From an uncultured Paracoccaceae bacterium (GTDB taxonomy: Bacteria > Pseudomonadota > Alphaproteobacteria > Rhodobacterales > Rhodobacteraceae), in the NCBI GenBank assembly GCA_951812615.1, contig CATOSU010000001.1:310001-374000 (forward strand): a stretch of DNA of 64,000 bases, in the 5' to 3' direction. Below, piece after piece: positions 9,297 through 18,526 of this stretch. Position numbers and translations under genes: made by a program. Within the stretch, counting starts at the first letter, position 1. Every line of letters starts with the position of its first letter. The notes below the pieces were generated by a model. It was not told where the DNA came from, did no database searches, and saw only the letters and a program-made list of their open reading frames with translations.

Positions 9297-9617
9297 ATGA
9301 ATGCATTTGTAACTACAGGCTCGGTGTGTGCGCTGGTACTGGTGGCAGCTTCGTCGCTTTCGGCACAGACCCTGCCGACCAAGCCGGGAAGTAATGCCGG
9401 GGTTATTACCATCAGCTGTTTCCGCGGCCCGTCGTCGAGCGTGATCTGGGACCGGCCGAACGCCGTGTTCGTCGAAGATCTGGTTCGCCACGGCTACTCT
9501 TACCCGCAGGCCCACGCGATAGGAGAGCGTGTCTGCCGCGACGAGTACGGTGTGCGCCAGCCGGATTACATGAGCACGTCGCTGCTGCAGATCATGGCGG
9601 AAACACCGCCGCAGTAA
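9297..9617 (+). CDS. Small secreted protein of unknown function (CFRGP / WDRPN type)
   Basis: A 106-residue protein starting MNAFVTTGSVCALVLVAASSLSAQ, a clear signal peptide with cleavage expected after the Ala-Gln region. The mature chain has ISCFRGPSSSVIWDRPNAVF and ends with AIGERVCRDEYG, giving two cysteines about 50 residues apart. I recall related short exported proteins in Rhodobacteraceae, with no known role. The frame is open for 88 codons upstream, but the signal peptide fixes the start. Its stop lies 16 bases from the convergent miaB stop. Confidence 0.78.
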   Translation: MNAFVTTGSVCALVLVAASSLSAQTLPTKPGSNAGVITISCFRGPSSSVIWDRPNAVFVEDLVRHGYSYPQAHAIGERVCRDEYGVRQPDYMSTSLLQIMAETPPQ

Positions 9618-9633
9618 CGGCTAGCACCGGGGC

Positions 9634-10953
9634 TCAGGCGCGCTCGCCCGCAAGCGAGTTCGCGCCGGACCCGGTGATCCGGACCGGGCAAATTTCGCCC
9701 TTGCTCAGCCCCTCGCCCTGCACGTGTACGGCGTGCAGGTAGTCGGACTTGCCGACCATCTGCCCCGGGAAACGGCCGGGTTTTTCAAACAGAACCTTAA
9801 CCGTTCGCCCGATCATAGCGTCCTGCAGCTCGTGCTGCTGGCGCGTGATCAGGGCCTGTAGCCGCTGGAGGCGATCATCCGCCTCGGCGGCCTCGACCAT
9901 CGGGCGTTCCGCCGCGGGTGTGCCGGGACGGGCGGAATACTTGAACGAATAGGCATAACCGTAGCGGACCTCTTCGATCAGACCGAGCGTGGCCTGAAAA
10001 TCTGCTTCTGTCTCTTCCGGAAACCCGACGATGAAATCACCGGACATCAGGATATCGGGACGCGCTGCACGGATCTTTTCGATCAGCCGCAGATAACTGT
10101 CCGCCGTGTGTGACCGGTTCATGCGTTTCAGAATACGATCTGATCCGGACTGAACAGGCAGGTGCAGGTACGGCATCAGCTTGTCGCAGGTGCCGTGGGC
10201 CTCGATCAGGTCATCGGTCATGTCGTTGGGATGGGATGTCGTGAAGCGGATCCGTTCCAGCCCGTCCACATCATTCAGCGCCCAGATCAGGCGCGCAAGC
10301 GACCAGTCGCCGTCCGGTCCAGCACCGTGATAGGCATTGACGTTCTGACCCAGCAGCGTGATTTCACGCACCCCGCGTTCAACCAGATCGCGCGCTTCGG
10401 TCAGGATGCGATCGACAGGTCGGCTCACCTCCGCCCCGCGCGTATAGGGAACCACGCAGAAGGCGCAGAATTTATCACACCCTTCCTGCACCGTCAGAAA
10501 CGCCGTCGGCCCGCGTTGCGCGCGCGGGCGTGACCGGAGCTGTTCGAACTTGTCCTCTTCGGGGAAATCGGTGTCGAGCGCCTTTTCCCCGTTGCGGACC
10601 CTGGCTTCGAGCTCGGGCAGGCGGTGATAGCTCTGTGGCCCGACAACCAGATCGACCAGCGGCTGGCGGCGCATGATCTCTTCGCCTTCGGCCTGGGCCA
10701 CACATCCGGCCACGCCAATCTTCAGGTCCGGCTTTTCGGTCTTCAGACCTCTGAACCGTCCCAGTTCAGAATATACCTTTTCCGCCGCCTTTTCCCGGAT
10801 ATGACAGGTGTTCAGCAGGATCATGTCGGCGTCTTCCGGGCTGTCGGTTTCGACATAACCCTGTCCGCCCATCGCTTCGGCCATACGTTCGCTGTCATAG
10901 ACATTCATCTGACAGCCATAGGTTTTGATGTAGAGCTTTTTCGGCGCGGTCAT
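9634..10953 (-). CDS. miaB: tRNA-2-methylthio-N6-dimethylallyladenosine synthase
   Basis: A radical-SAM methylthiotransferase that converts i6A37 of tRNA to ms2i6A37. The 439-residue protein has the N-terminal UPF0004 cysteines ([21 protein letters not shown]), the radical-SAM cluster motif CDKFCAFC near residue 155, and a C-terminal TRAM region. The frame is open 80 codons further upstream, but [17 protein letters not shown] is the family N-terminus, so 10953 is the start. It is divergent from the glycosyltransferase-like gene with about 120 bases between them. Confidence 0.97.
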   Translation of the reverse strand: MTAPKKLYIKTYGCQMNVYDSERMAEAMGGQGYVETDSPEDADMILLNTCHIREKAAEKVYSELGRFRGLKTEKPDLKIGVAGCVAQAEGEEIMRRQPLVDLVVGPQSYHRLPELEARVRNGEKALDTDFPEEDKFEQLRSRPRAQRGPTAFLTVQEGCDKFCAFCVVPYTRGAEVSRPVDRILTEARDLVERGVREITLLGQNVNAYHGAGPDGDWSLARLIWALNDVDGLERIRFTTSHPNDMTDDLIEAHGTCDKLMPYLHLPVQSGSDRILKRMNRSHTADSYLRLIEKIRAARPDILMSGDFIVGFPEETEADFQATLGLIEEVRYGYAYSFKYSARPGTPAAERPMVEAAEADDRLQRLQALITRQQHELQDAMIGRTVKVLFEKPGRFPGQMVGKSDYLHAVHVQGEGLSKGEICPVRITGSGANSLAGERA

Positions 10954-11073
10954 CTGATTGCCCTGCGGTCTGGAACGCGCCCACATAAACCGTCCGTCCC
11001 GGGCTTGCAATGCGGCCCGGATTGGCGGAGTTTCGTATTCAGGCGCCGAAAGAGCGCAAAAGCAGGACTTCTG

Positions 11074-11940
11074 ATGATACACAAATCGGTCAATTCCTAT
11101 CTGGACAGCGGAGCCGGTGCACGGGGCAAGGGCCCGCTTGCGCTGGTCTTCGTCGAAGACGAGGTCGAGATTGGCACCACCGTGCGCCATCACTTGGAAA
11201 GTGGGTTCAAATCCGTCGTGGTCCTGATGCCCGATACGTTCAGCCTGCCGGTTGATGTCGCGGACAGGGTGGACCGGAATTCATTTGACCTGACCGGGGG
11301 CGATGCGTTCACGGATGCCGTGAACGCCTTTATCGCGGCCTTCCCGGAGCGGTGGATCTATTACTGTTATAATGCCGAATACCTGTTCTTTCCGTTTTGC
11401 GAGCACCGTTCAGTCGGTGAAATGCTGGCTTTTCAGACCGAAGAACGGCGGGATGCGATGCTGACCTACGTGGTGGATCTCTATGCCGGAGATCTGGTCC
11501 AGCACCCGAACGCCGTGTCGCTGGACAGCGCCCATCTCGACAAATCCGGCTACTACGCCCAGGCCCGCCCGGATCCGGCCACCGGCCACCCAAGGGAACG
11601 GCAGCTGGATTTCTTCGGCGGCCTGCGCTGGAGGTACGAGGAACACATCCCCGCGCGCAGCCGGAAGATTGACCGGATCGCACTATTCAAGGCCAAACCA
11701 GAGCTCGAAATGCGGCCGGACCACACGCTCAGCGACGAAGAATACAACACTTATGCCTGCCCGTGGCACCACAACCTGACGGCAGCCATCTGTTCGTTTC
11801 GCACGGCCAAGGCGTTGAAGCGTAATCCCGGTTCACGCTACGACATCGGGACGTTTGCATGGCACAACTCCATCCCGTTTGAATGGCATTCGCGCCAATT
11901 GCTGGATCTTGGCCTGATGGAACCGGGCCAATGGTTCTGA
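11074..11940 (+). CDS. Unknown protein resembling family-2 (Glyco_tranf_2_4) glycosyltransferases
   Basis: A 288-residue protein without signal peptide or membrane helix. The N-terminal third ([28 protein letters not shown]) has the arrangement of glycosyltransferases that read as respond-to-event plus GF-x-x-hhhh strand. [15 protein letters not shown] sits where such enzymes have their W-hhhhDxDEF metal motif, but the aspartates are absent. A late AFWHNSI-like segment, [13 protein letters not shown], follows. I do not recognise a close family. It is alone on the plus strand between miaB and the arsJ palindrome cluster. The start at 11074 has GCAGGA upstream. Confidence 0.5.
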   Translation: MIHKSVNSYLDSGAGARGKGPLALVFVEDEVEIGTTVRHHLESGFKSVVVLMPDTFSLPVDVADRVDRNSFDLTGGDAFTDAVNAFIAAFPERWIYYCYNAEYLFFPFCEHRSVGEMLAFQTEERRDAMLTYVVDLYAGDLVQHPNAVSLDSAHLDKSGYYAQARPDPATGHPRERQLDFFGGLRWRYEEHIPARSRKIDRIALFKAKPELEMRPDHTLSDEEYNTYACPWHHNLTAAICSFRTAKALKRNPGSRYDIGTFAWHNSIPFEWHSRQLLDLGLMEPGQWF

Positions 11941-11945
11941 GAGGC

Positions 11946-12011
11946 GCGAATTGTCGACAATTCGCAGGCAACTCATCAATGAGTTGCGGGACAATTCGTT
12001 GACGAATTGTC
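11946..12011. repeat. Cluster of three perfect palindromes at the arsJ 3' end
   Basis: Three hairpin-forming units lie side by side. Unit 1 is 11946-11965, 10-bp arms, GCGAATTGTC with GACAATTCGC. Unit 2 is 11968-11987, 9-bp arms around CA, GCAACTCAT with ATGAGTTGC. Unit 3 is 11990-12011, 10-bp arms around TG, GACAATTCGT with ACGAATTGTC. Units 1 and 3 share the ACAATTCG/CGAATTGT core. The arsJ stop codon (11976-11978) lies in the centre of unit 2, so the last dozen arsJ codons are palindrome-derived. This looks like a mobile or amplified intergenic repeat; it may also terminate transcription between convergent genes. Confidence 0.85.
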
Positions 12012-13268
12012 GGCCTGCGCACGCAACCGGCGCGCCGCCAGCCAACTGAGCCCGGCCATCACCGCGGCCGTGCCCAGGCAAAGCGGCAGTCCGCCCAACT
12101 GATAGCTCAGACCCGACAGCAACGTACCCAGCAAACGGCCGGCCGCATTGGACATGTAGTAAAATCCGACATCCATCGTCACCCGCTCGGCCCGGGTAAA
12201 GGCGAGAATCAGGTAGGAATGCGCCGAGGAATTCACTGCAAACACCATTCCGAACACCAGGAGTCCTGCGATCAGTATCCAAGTGAGCCATGGTTGCGGC
12301 GCGCCGGCGAAAGCTGCGGCCAGCGCAAGTGCTGCCGGGATCAGCGCAAGAAGTCCGACCCACAACACCGCCATTTCCACGATCCGGGCGTCCGTTTTTC
12401 CCCGGGCGGCCAGGATCTTCGGCGCGGCCGCCTGAATTGCCCCGTATCCGATGATCCAAAGCGCCATGAACGTGCCGATCTGGAAAAACGCCGCCCGGTT
12501 GCCGGCTTCGCTGCCATCCGACAGGACCGAATAGAAATAGATCGGCACCCCGACAACGAACCACACATCCCGCGCCGCGAACAAAAACACGCGGGCCGCA
12601 GACAACAGGTTCACGTTCCGGCTGGTGGAAAAGACGTCGCGGAACTTTGCCGTCTTCGACCCGCGCGGCAGGCCCGGCGGCATCAACATCGCCACAGACA
12701 TTAGGATCGCTGTCAAAACAGCAGCCATCACGTAGAGCGACGGTTCAAATCCCCAGACCGCCAGCAGCACCGCACCCAGCAGGAACCCCAGACCCTTGAC
12801 CGCATTCTTGGATCCCGTCAGCACCGCGACCCATCGGAACAGTCCGCCATCCGCTGCCGGCGCCAGCAGTTTGACCGCGCTCTTGGAACTCATCTTGGCC
12901 AGATCCTTGGCCACGCCAGAGGCCCCCTGCACCACCATGACGTAGGTCACCGACATCGCCATGCCCCACGCCTGATCGAGCCGTGTCAGCGCCAGCAGCG
13001 CCATGATCTGGATCGCGAGGCCGGCATAGAGCGTTGCCGTCAGGCCGAACCTTTTGGCAATCCAGCCCGCGCCGAGGTTGGTGACCATACCCATGAATTC
13101 ATAGAGCAGGAACAACCAGGCCAGCTGGATCGGTGAAAAGCCCAGCGTGTGGAAATGCAGCAGCACCAGCATCCGCAACGCGCCGTCGGTGAGCATGAAA
13201 GCCCAATACGAGGCCGTGACGGCGATATAGGCCGAAAACCCCTCGGGCCGCGCGCGGCTTGCCATCAC
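11976..13268 (-). CDS. arsJ: ArsJ-type organoarsenical exporter (MFS)
   Basis: A 430-residue major-facilitator protein with about 12 hydrophobic segments. The sequence YWAFMLTDGALRMLVLLHFHTLGFSPIQLAWLF at the N-terminus, the GVAKDLAKMSSKSAVK loop near residue 128 and KNAVKGLGFLLG fit ArsJ, which exports 1-arseno-3-phosphoglycerate. Its neighbour is the matching GAPDH, overlapping at TGATG: either GTG 13268 or ATG 13265 starts it. The last residues (NSSTNCPATH) come from the palindrome cluster. No arsR or arsC is seen nearby. The assignment rests on sequence plus the diagnostic partner. Confidence 0.88.
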   Translation of the reverse strand: MMASRARPEGFSAYIAVTASYWAFMLTDGALRMLVLLHFHTLGFSPIQLAWLFLLYEFMGMVTNLGAGWIAKRFGLTATLYAGLAIQIMALLALTRLDQAWGMAMSVTYVMVVQGASGVAKDLAKMSSKSAVKLLAPAADGGLFRWVAVLTGSKNAVKGLGFLLGAVLLAVWGFEPSLYVMAAVLTAILMSVAMLMPPGLPRGSKTAKFRDVFSTSRNVNLLSAARVFLFAARDVWFVVGVPIYFYSVLSDGSEAGNRAAFFQIGTFMALWIIGYGAIQAAAPKILAARGKTDARIVEMAVLWVGLLALIPAALALAAAFAGAPQPWLTWILIAGLLVFGMVFAVNSSAHSYLILAFTRAERVTMDVGFYYMSNAAGRLLGTLLSGLSYQLGGLPLCLGTAAVMAGLSWLAARRLRAQADNSSTNCPATH

Positions 13269-14275
13269 AGACCTGCCAGTACCAACCGGGTTACATCAGC
13301 CAGACGCCAGGCATAGCCCCATTCATTATCGTACCAGGCATAGACCTTTACCTGCGTGCCGTTGATCACCATGGTCGACAGCGCATCAACAATGGCCGAT
13401 CTGGGGTCGTTGGTATAGTCAGCGGAGACCAGCGGACGGTCTTCGTATCCCAGGATACCCTTCAGGTCGCTCTCGGCCGCGGCCCTGAAGAACCCGTTGA
13501 CCTCTGTTTCAGTCGTGGCCCGGTCCACCTCGAACACACAATCCGTCAAAGAGGCGTTCAGCAACGGCACACGGACCGCATGGCCGTTCAGCCGCCCCTT
13601 CAGATCGGGAAAGATATGCGTGATCGCCGTGGCCGATCCGGTTGTGGTCGGGATCAGCGAATTGAGCGCCGAACGCGCCCGCCGGCTGTCCTTGGCGGGA
13701 CGATCAACGATGGTCTGCGTGTTTGTCACGTCGTGGATCGTGGTCATCGATCCGTGCTTGATCCCGAGGTTCTCGTGCAAGACCTTCACCACCGGGGCAA
13801 GGCAGTTCGTGGTACAGCTGGCCGCCGTGATCGTGTTGTGCCGGGCCGGATCGTAGTCGCTGGTGTTGACGCCATAGACGATGTTCACCGCGCTGCCATC
13901 CTTGACCGGAGCGGACACCACGACTTTCTTGACACCAGCCGCGAAATACGGGGCGATCCTGTCTTTGGATTTGAAGACGCCGGAACAATCAACAACCACG
14001 TCGATGCCAAGTTCGGCGAGTGGCAAATCCTCGATCCGCCGTGCAGAGGTCAGCCGCATTTCGGCGCCGTCGACCGAGATCGTATCCTCCGACCATCCGA
14101 ACCGTGCCGGCCACCGGCCATGAACCGTGTCAAATTCCAGAAGCAACGCATGCTGTTCCGGCGAACCGGCCGGATCGTTGAGCAGGACGACATCGCCCTC
14201 CACCCCGTCTTCGACAAAGGCACGCAGGACCAGCTTGCCCATGCGTCCCAGCCCGTTGATGGCAATTCTGGTCAT
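13265..14275 (-). CDS. ArsJ-associated glyceraldehyde-3-phosphate dehydrogenase
   Basis: A type I GAPDH of 336 residues. The N-terminal Rossmann motif is INGLGRMGKL, the catalytic cysteine is Cys154 in AASCTTNCLAP, and the C-terminal WYDNEWGYAWR motif is present. In known gapdh-arsJ systems this enzyme uses arsenate in place of phosphate to give 1-arseno-3-phosphoglycerate, which ArsJ pumps out. Direct coupling to arsJ (overlapping stop/start) supports this over a glycolytic role, since glycolytic gap genes usually sit elsewhere. Phosphate-dependent GAPDH activity is of course also possible. Confidence 0.9.
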   Translation of the reverse strand: MTRIAINGLGRMGKLVLRAFVEDGVEGDVVLLNDPAGSPEQHALLLEFDTVHGRWPARFGWSEDTISVDGAEMRLTSARRIEDLPLAELGIDVVVDCSGVFKSKDRIAPYFAAGVKKVVVSAPVKDGSAVNIVYGVNTSDYDPARHNTITAASCTTNCLAPVVKVLHENLGIKHGSMTTIHDVTNTQTIVDRPAKDSRRARSALNSLIPTTTGSATAITHIFPDLKGRLNGHAVRVPLLNASLTDCVFEVDRATTETEVNGFFRAAAESDLKGILGYEDRPLVSADYTNDPRSAIVDALSTMVINGTQVKVYAWYDNEWGYAWRLADVTRLVLAGL

Positions 14276-14354
14276 CTTTGCCCCTGCTCCGCCAAAACCG
14301 GGGCACCCCTGTCACGGGAATGTAACGGGGAGATGACAGATCGGAGCGCAGTTT

Positions 14355-14783
14355 TCAGTCCGGGATCAGTTCGCCGGTTCCGCCGGACTGGACCGGCATG
14401 TCCCGGAACTTGGGCAAGCCGTCCGGAATGTCGATCATGCGCTGGCCGTACCGGATATGGCACTCCGGTTCGAACGTGAACCCGTCCAGCGTCGGCGGAT
14501 AGACATCCGTCAGACCGTTTGCCGGCAACTCGGTCATCACCGCGCCGCCGCATTTGCCGCAATGCGCCCGCCGGGCCTGACCATCACGGGAGAAATGGAT
14601 CAGCTGATCCTGACCCTCGGTTACCTGTACCGCGACCGACGGGAACAAGGCATAGGCCGTGACCGGGGTCGCAGACCAGCGCCGGCAATCGCCGCAATGA
14701 CAATACCCCTGCAGGACCGGAGGGGCAGACACCTCGACCTGCACCGCGCCGCAGAAACAGCTGCCTTTCAGGGGATCGGACAT
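14355..14783 (-). CDS. GFA-family (CENP-V/Gfa domain) zinc protein
   Basis: A 142-residue protein with the zinc-binding cysteine set of the GFA family: GSCFCGAVQVEV near residue 8, GYCHCGDCRRWSATP near 30 and AHCGKCGGAV near 73. The family was named for glutathione-dependent formaldehyde-activating enzyme, but most members have no known substrate. The start MSDPLKG at 14783 is fixed by a strong CAGGAGG seven bases upstream, even though the frame is open to 14843. It lies 79 bases before the GAPDH-arsJ pair on the same strand, so joint transcription is possible. Confidence 0.85.
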   Translation of the reverse strand: MSDPLKGSCFCGAVQVEVSAPPVLQGYCHCGDCRRWSATPVTAYALFPSVAVQVTEGQDQLIHFSRDGQARRAHCGKCGGAVMTELPANGLTDVYPPTLDGFTFEPECHIRYGQRMIDIPDGLPKFRDMPVQSGGTGELIPD

Positions 14784-14856
14784 CTTGGCCTCCTGCAGCA
14801 ATTCAGAGGCCCGCAGCTTGGGCGCAAACCATATCTGCGTCAAGCCGCGCCCGATT

Positions 14857-15654
14857 TCACCGGTGCCAGATCACGGGAAACCAATCGTCCCGCAGACGCT
14901 GACCGGGTTGCATGTCATGGCCGGGAAACGGTGGCGAGGTGCGGCCCGGACGCTCGACATAGCGGGCGTCGTCCCCGACCAGCCGCAGGGAAAACGCCCG
15001 TCGACGGACCGCAGATCGGTTGCCCCGCGCACCATGCAATGTTCGGTAATTGAACGCCACGGCATCGCCCGGTTCCATTGCCCACTCTGCAATATCCATG
15101 CCCTCGGCCTCAGGATCAGGCACCGGAATGTACTGGCCTTGATCCGGGAAAACCCCCTCTTCGGACACCCAGCGCGTCGGCAACACCTCTTTTTCCCAGC
15201 GATGCGATCCCTTCACGCAGCGCAGGGTGGCGTCCGTGACCGGGTCCAGGGGTGACCAGAAACTGACTGTCTGCTGTCCTTCCACAAAATAGTATGGACC
15301 GTCCTGATGCCATGGAGTTGCCATCGAGGTGCCGGGCTCTTTCACCAGCACGTGATCATGGAACATCTGGATGCTCTCCGACCCCATCAGGTCCGCCGCC
15401 ACCGCCGCGGCGGGCGAGTGTTCGACAACCTCCCGGAACTCCGGTACCCGCGTCCAGTTGCAGTAATCGTCAAAGAACCGGCCGGTTTCGCCGGCCTTCT
15501 CGTTTTCCGAGGCATAGGGCCCAGGCTCTGCCATGTTCCGCGCCACACCGGCACGCAGGGTTTCGACATGCGCGGAAAAGAGGCCGGGGACCAGCACCAC
15601 TCCGTCTTTCTGAAAGGTTTCGATCATGTCCGGCGTTACCAGCGGATGGGTCAT
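14857..15654 (-). CDS. Phytanoyl-CoA dioxygenase-like Fe(II)/2-oxoglutarate oxygenase
   Basis: A 265-residue non-haem iron oxygenase. The iron-binding triad is visible as His116 and Asp118 (TPWHQDGPYYF) and His207 (YRTLHGARGNRS), and Arg219 near the C-terminus could bind 2-oxoglutarate. HDHVLVKEPGTS precedes the triad. The substrate is unknown; family members hydroxylate phytanoyl-CoA, amino acids or small amines. It lies 73 bases upstream of the GFA gene on the same strand, so the two may form a unit. No signal peptide is seen. Confidence 0.85.
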   Translation of the reverse strand: MTHPLVTPDMIETFQKDGVVLVPGLFSAHVETLRAGVARNMAEPGPYASENEKAGETGRFFDDYCNWTRVPEFREVVEHSPAAAVAADLMGSESIQMFHDHVLVKEPGTSMATPWHQDGPYYFVEGQQTVSFWSPLDPVTDATLRCVKGSHRWEKEVLPTRWVSEEGVFPDQGQYIPVPDPEAEGMDIAEWAMEPGDAVAFNYRTLHGARGNRSAVRRRAFSLRLVGDDARYVERPGRTSPPFPGHDMQPGQRLRDDWFPVIWHR

Positions 15655-15832
15655 GGTCTGCTTCCCATATTTTGTCCGCCAACAGTTTTGCCCCGGCAGT
15701 ACCGGCGTTTCAATTCATACTTTCAGAAGAAAAGTTACGATAGTTGCCCTGACCGAACGCCTTACGCAGCCCGGCCCACAATTGATGCTGAAAGACTGAT
15801 TCTCAAAACGCGGGCCGCGGCCCGGTCTCGCG

Positions 15833-16249
15833 TCAGACGCGCCGCAGCCGGATCACAACGTCGACCGAAGCGATTTCTGCGCCCTCTGGCGCGTTAGGGA
15901 CCTGCGAAACAACCAGTTGGTCGGCCGGTGCGTCGGACAGGCGACCCTCGTCTTCCCAGTAGAAATGAGGGTGGTCATGCGTATTCGTATCGAAATAGCT
16001 TTTCGATCCGTCCACGGTGACTTCCTGCAACAGCCCTGCGTCGCAGAACGCCCGCAGCGTGTTGTAAACCGTCGCCAGCGAAACCGGTGCGTCCCGCCCC
16101 TTTGCCGCGTCGAACAGGCTCTCGGCGGTGACATGCCGGTGCCGGCCGTCCCCGACCAGAAGTTCCGCCAGAGCAACGCGCTGCCGGGTCGGCCGCAATC
16201 CTGCGTCCCCCAACCAGGTCGTCGCGCGTTCGGTGGCTTGCATAGGCAT
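15833..16249 (-). CDS. irr: Fur-family regulator, Irr type
   Basis: A 138-residue Fur-superfamily repressor. The winged-helix part has [15 protein letters not shown] (residues 17-31), [13 protein letters not shown] (recognition helix region, about 56-68) and [24 protein letters not shown], the histidine-rich metal or haem site. The pattern and its place beside fabA match alphaproteobacterial Irr, which represses haem and iron genes when haem is low. It is divergent from fabA over about 180 bases containing an AT-rich palindrome. The assignment as Irr rather than another Fur paralogue rests on synteny and recall. Confidence 0.85.
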   Translation of the reverse strand: MPMQATERATTWLGDAGLRPTRQRVALAELLVGDGRHRHVTAESLFDAAKGRDAPVSLATVYNTLRAFCDAGLLQEVTVDGSKSYFDTNTHDHPHFYWEDEGRLSDAPADQLVVSQVPNAPEGAEIASVDVVIRLRRV

Positions 16250-16298
16250 GGCTGCTATCCGATGTGATCCTATCCCGATTAATAAGGCCGCCGAGCCC

Positions 16299-16316
16299 GA
16301 ATTTCAATTGCAATTC
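16299..16316. promoter_or_regulatory. AT-rich near-palindrome in the irr-fabA divergent region
   Basis: The 18-base stretch GAATTTCAATTGCAATTC is symmetric except for one base pair (T/C at the sixth position from each end). It stands out in a GC-rich spacer, 50 bases from the irr start and 115 from the fabA start. Position and symmetry suggest an operator, possibly for Irr itself or a fatty acid regulator, but it does not match an operator consensus I can name. Confidence 0.4.
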
Positions 16317-16430
16317 AGTCGCAAAGGCAAACATCCGCAGGACAGGGACCCGCGCCGCCCTTGCCCCGGCCGCAAGCGCGGTGCTAGAGGGAGCCAGATT
16401 ATCGCTCTGAAGGTTCGGAAAGGCATCTCA

Positions 16431-16940
16431 ATGGTTCAACATCCCACCAGCTTTGACAAAGACGCGCTGTTGGCCTGCGCCCGGGGCGAATTGTTCGGGC
16501 CGGGGAATGCGCAACTGCCGGAACCGCCGATGCTGATGGTGGATCGCATCACCGAGGTCAGCGCCGATGGCGGCGCATATGGCAAGGGTCATGTGATCGC
16601 GGAATTCGACATCCATCCTGATCTGTGGTTCTTTTCCTGCCACTTCCCGGGCAATCCGATCATGCCCGGTTGTCTGGGTCTGGACGGGCTGTGGCAGCTG
16701 ACCGGGTTCAATCTGGGCTGGCGCGGCTGGCCGGGACGCGGCATGGCCGTCGGCGTGGGCGAGGTCAAACTCAAGGGCATGGTCCGGCCGGATCGCAAGA
16801 AGTTGACCTATACAATCGACTTCAAGAAAGCGATGCAGACGCGCCGTCTGACCATGGGCGCGGCCGACGGCATTGTCGAAGCCGACGGCGAAATGATCTA
16901 TGATGTCAAAGACATGCGGGTTGTCCTGAGCGAAGCCTGA
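16431..16940 (+). CDS. fabA: 3-hydroxydecanoyl-ACP dehydratase/isomerase
   Basis: FabA dehydrates beta-hydroxyacyl-ACP and isomerises trans-2- to cis-3-decenoyl-ACP, the committed step of anaerobic unsaturated fatty acid synthesis. The 169-residue protein has LMVDRITEV near residue 34, the catalytic histidine in [19 protein letters not shown] (about 66-84, including the catalytic Asp) and [11 protein letters not shown] near 113. The start ATG has GGAAAGG eight bases upstream; the open frame continues upstream but is not FabA-like. With fabB and fabI downstream it forms the unsaturated fatty acid cluster. Confidence 0.97.
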   Translation: MVQHPTSFDKDALLACARGELFGPGNAQLPEPPMLMVDRITEVSADGGAYGKGHVIAEFDIHPDLWFFSCHFPGNPIMPGCLGLDGLWQLTGFNLGWRGWPGRGMAVGVGEVKLKGMVRPDRKKLTYTIDFKKAMQTRRLTMGAADGIVEADGEMIYDVKDMRVVLSEA

Positions 16941-17290
16941 TCTGGGCGGGCCGATCGCCGCTGTCCCTGTTGTCGTGATCCGTTAACCCGCGTCACGTGC
17001 GCGGCGTTGCATTTCGGGCAGCTTCTGCCGAATGGCGTCCATGACGGTAATGGCCGCCCTCCCCTCTGTCCGGATACCGCATTCGTCACGTTGCCAGTCG
17101 GCGATCCGGACCTGCCGGCGGGTCGTCTGGTTTGCTGACACGATTGCGCGGGTTCACTGTCTCAGGACAGCCGGATCCAAGACCAGCGATCCGGTACCGG
17201 GTTCGAATTCCACCAACAATAGTCCTGTCACCATCTTGCGCCCGCCGCCCGGCATCCCCTAGTAAGACACGAACCAACCAGGGAGGCGTC
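16941..17290. other. 350-base fabA-fabB intergenic region
   Basis: This gap is unexpectedly long for a fabA-fabB operon. It has no RNA gene and no obvious terminator or promoter. The only coding-like signal is a short frame on the minus strand (16983-17141, listed separately). AGGGAGG just before 17291 is the fabB ribosome site. Confidence 0.5.
16983..17141 (-). CDS. Possible small protein or gene remnant, 52 residues
   Basis: A short minus-strand frame with GTG start at 17141 and TAA at 16983-16985. The second half ([20 protein letters not shown]) looks like a real amphipathic helix, and codon choice is similar to neighbouring genes. An in-frame TGA lies just upstream of the GTG, and no good ribosome site is visible. 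It may be a small protein, or the 3' end of a decayed gene left between fabA and fabB. I know no homologue. Confidence 0.3.
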   Translation of the reverse strand: MSANQTTRRQVRIADWQRDECGIRTEGRAAITVMDAIRQKLPEMQRRARDAG

Positions 17291-18520
17291 ATGCGCCGCG
17301 TCGTTGTCACGGGATTGGGGATCGTTTCCTCAATCGGCACAAATGTAGACGAGGTTCTTGCCTCGCTGCGGGCCGGGAAATCCGGCATCACCGCCAATGA
17401 GCAGATGATCGAACACGGGTTCCGCAGCCGAATTGCCGGAGCCATAGACATTGACGCTTCCGAACATATCGACAAGCGCACACTGCGCTTCATGGGGTCG
17501 GGGGCGGCCTATGCACACATCGCCATGCAACAGGCCATCGCCGATGCCGGGCTGACCGAGGAACAGATCGTCAATCCGCGCACCGGGCTGGTTGCAGGAT
17601 CCGGCGGGCCATCGACTTCGGCCATGCTGGTTGCGCATCAGACGGTTCTGGAGAAGGGCGCGCCGAAACGGATCGGGCCGTTTGCGGTTCCGAAATGCAT
17701 GAGTTCCACGATCAGCGCCAACCTGTCCACGGCCTTCAAGATCAAGGGCAACAATTATTCCATCACTTCGGCCTGCTCCACATCACTGCATTGTATCGGC
17801 AACGCGGCGGAACAGATCATGCTGGGCAAACAGGACGTTATGTTCGGTGGCGGCGGGGAAGAACTGGACTGGACCCTGAGCTGTCTGTTCGACGCGATGG
17901 GCGCGATGTCGTCCAAATACAACGACACTCCGGATCAAGCCAGCCGGGCCTTTGACGCCAACCGGGACGGGTTCGTGATCTCGGGCGGCGGCGGCATCGT
18001 GGTTCTGGAAGAATTGGAGCATGCCAAGGCCCGCGGTGCAAAGATCTATGCCGAGGTCACCGGATACGGCGCGACGTCAGACGGGCATGACATGGTTGCA
18101 CCCTCCGGCGAAGGCGGCGAACGCGCCATGCGGCTGGCCTTGTCTACCCTGCCCGAGGACCGCAAGGTCGGCTACATCAACGCGCATGGCACCTCGACAC
18201 CGGTTGGTGACGTCGGCGAGGTCGAGGCTGTTCGCCGGGTGTTCGGCGAAGGTCAGACACCGCCGATCAGTTCCACGAAATCAATGACCGGACACGCACA
18301 GGGCGCCGCCGGCGCGCTGGAGGCCGTGTTCTGCCTGCTGATGCTGGACAACGATTTCATTGCACCGTCCATCAATGTCGCGGATTTGGACCCGGCACTG
18401 GACCCGGCGGAAATTGCCACGACCGTGGTCGAGAACGCCGGGCTCGACAGCGTCATGACCAACAGCTTCGGCTTCGGCGGAACCAACGGTTCCATGATCC
18501 TGTCCAGGTATCGGGGATAG
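17291..18520 (+). CDS. fabB: 3-oxoacyl-ACP synthase I
   Basis: A condensing enzyme that elongates cis-3-decenoyl-ACP made by FabA. The 409-residue protein begins [18 protein letters not shown]. It shows the catalytic Cys ([13 protein letters not shown], about 160-172), His ([13 protein letters not shown], near 297) and His ([13 protein letters not shown], near 332). The ATG follows AGGGAGGCGTC. The stop lies six bases before the fabI start. The sequence is FabB-like, consistent with its fabA neighbour. Confidence 0.96.
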   Translation: MRRVVVTGLGIVSSIGTNVDEVLASLRAGKSGITANEQMIEHGFRSRIAGAIDIDASEHIDKRTLRFMGSGAAYAHIAMQQAIADAGLTEEQIVNPRTGLVAGSGGPSTSAMLVAHQTVLEKGAPKRIGPFAVPKCMSSTISANLSTAFKIKGNNYSITSACSTSLHCIGNAAEQIMLGKQDVMFGGGGEELDWTLSCLFDAMGAMSSKYNDTPDQASRAFDANRDGFVISGGGGIVVLEELEHAKARGAKIYAEVTGYGATSDGHDMVAPSGEGGERAMRLALSTLPEDRKVGYINAHGTSTPVGDVGEVEAVRRVFGEGQTPPISSTKSMTGHAQGAAGALEAVFCLLMLDNDFIAPSINVADLDPALDPAEIATTVVENAGLDSVMTNSFGFGGTNGSMILSRYRG

Positions 18521-18526
18521 TCATCC

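Noticed and set aside
14276-14354. ArsR gene or operator before GAPDH-arsJ
   Set aside because: The spacer is only 79 bases, has no gene, and shows no clear ArsR-type inverted repeat.
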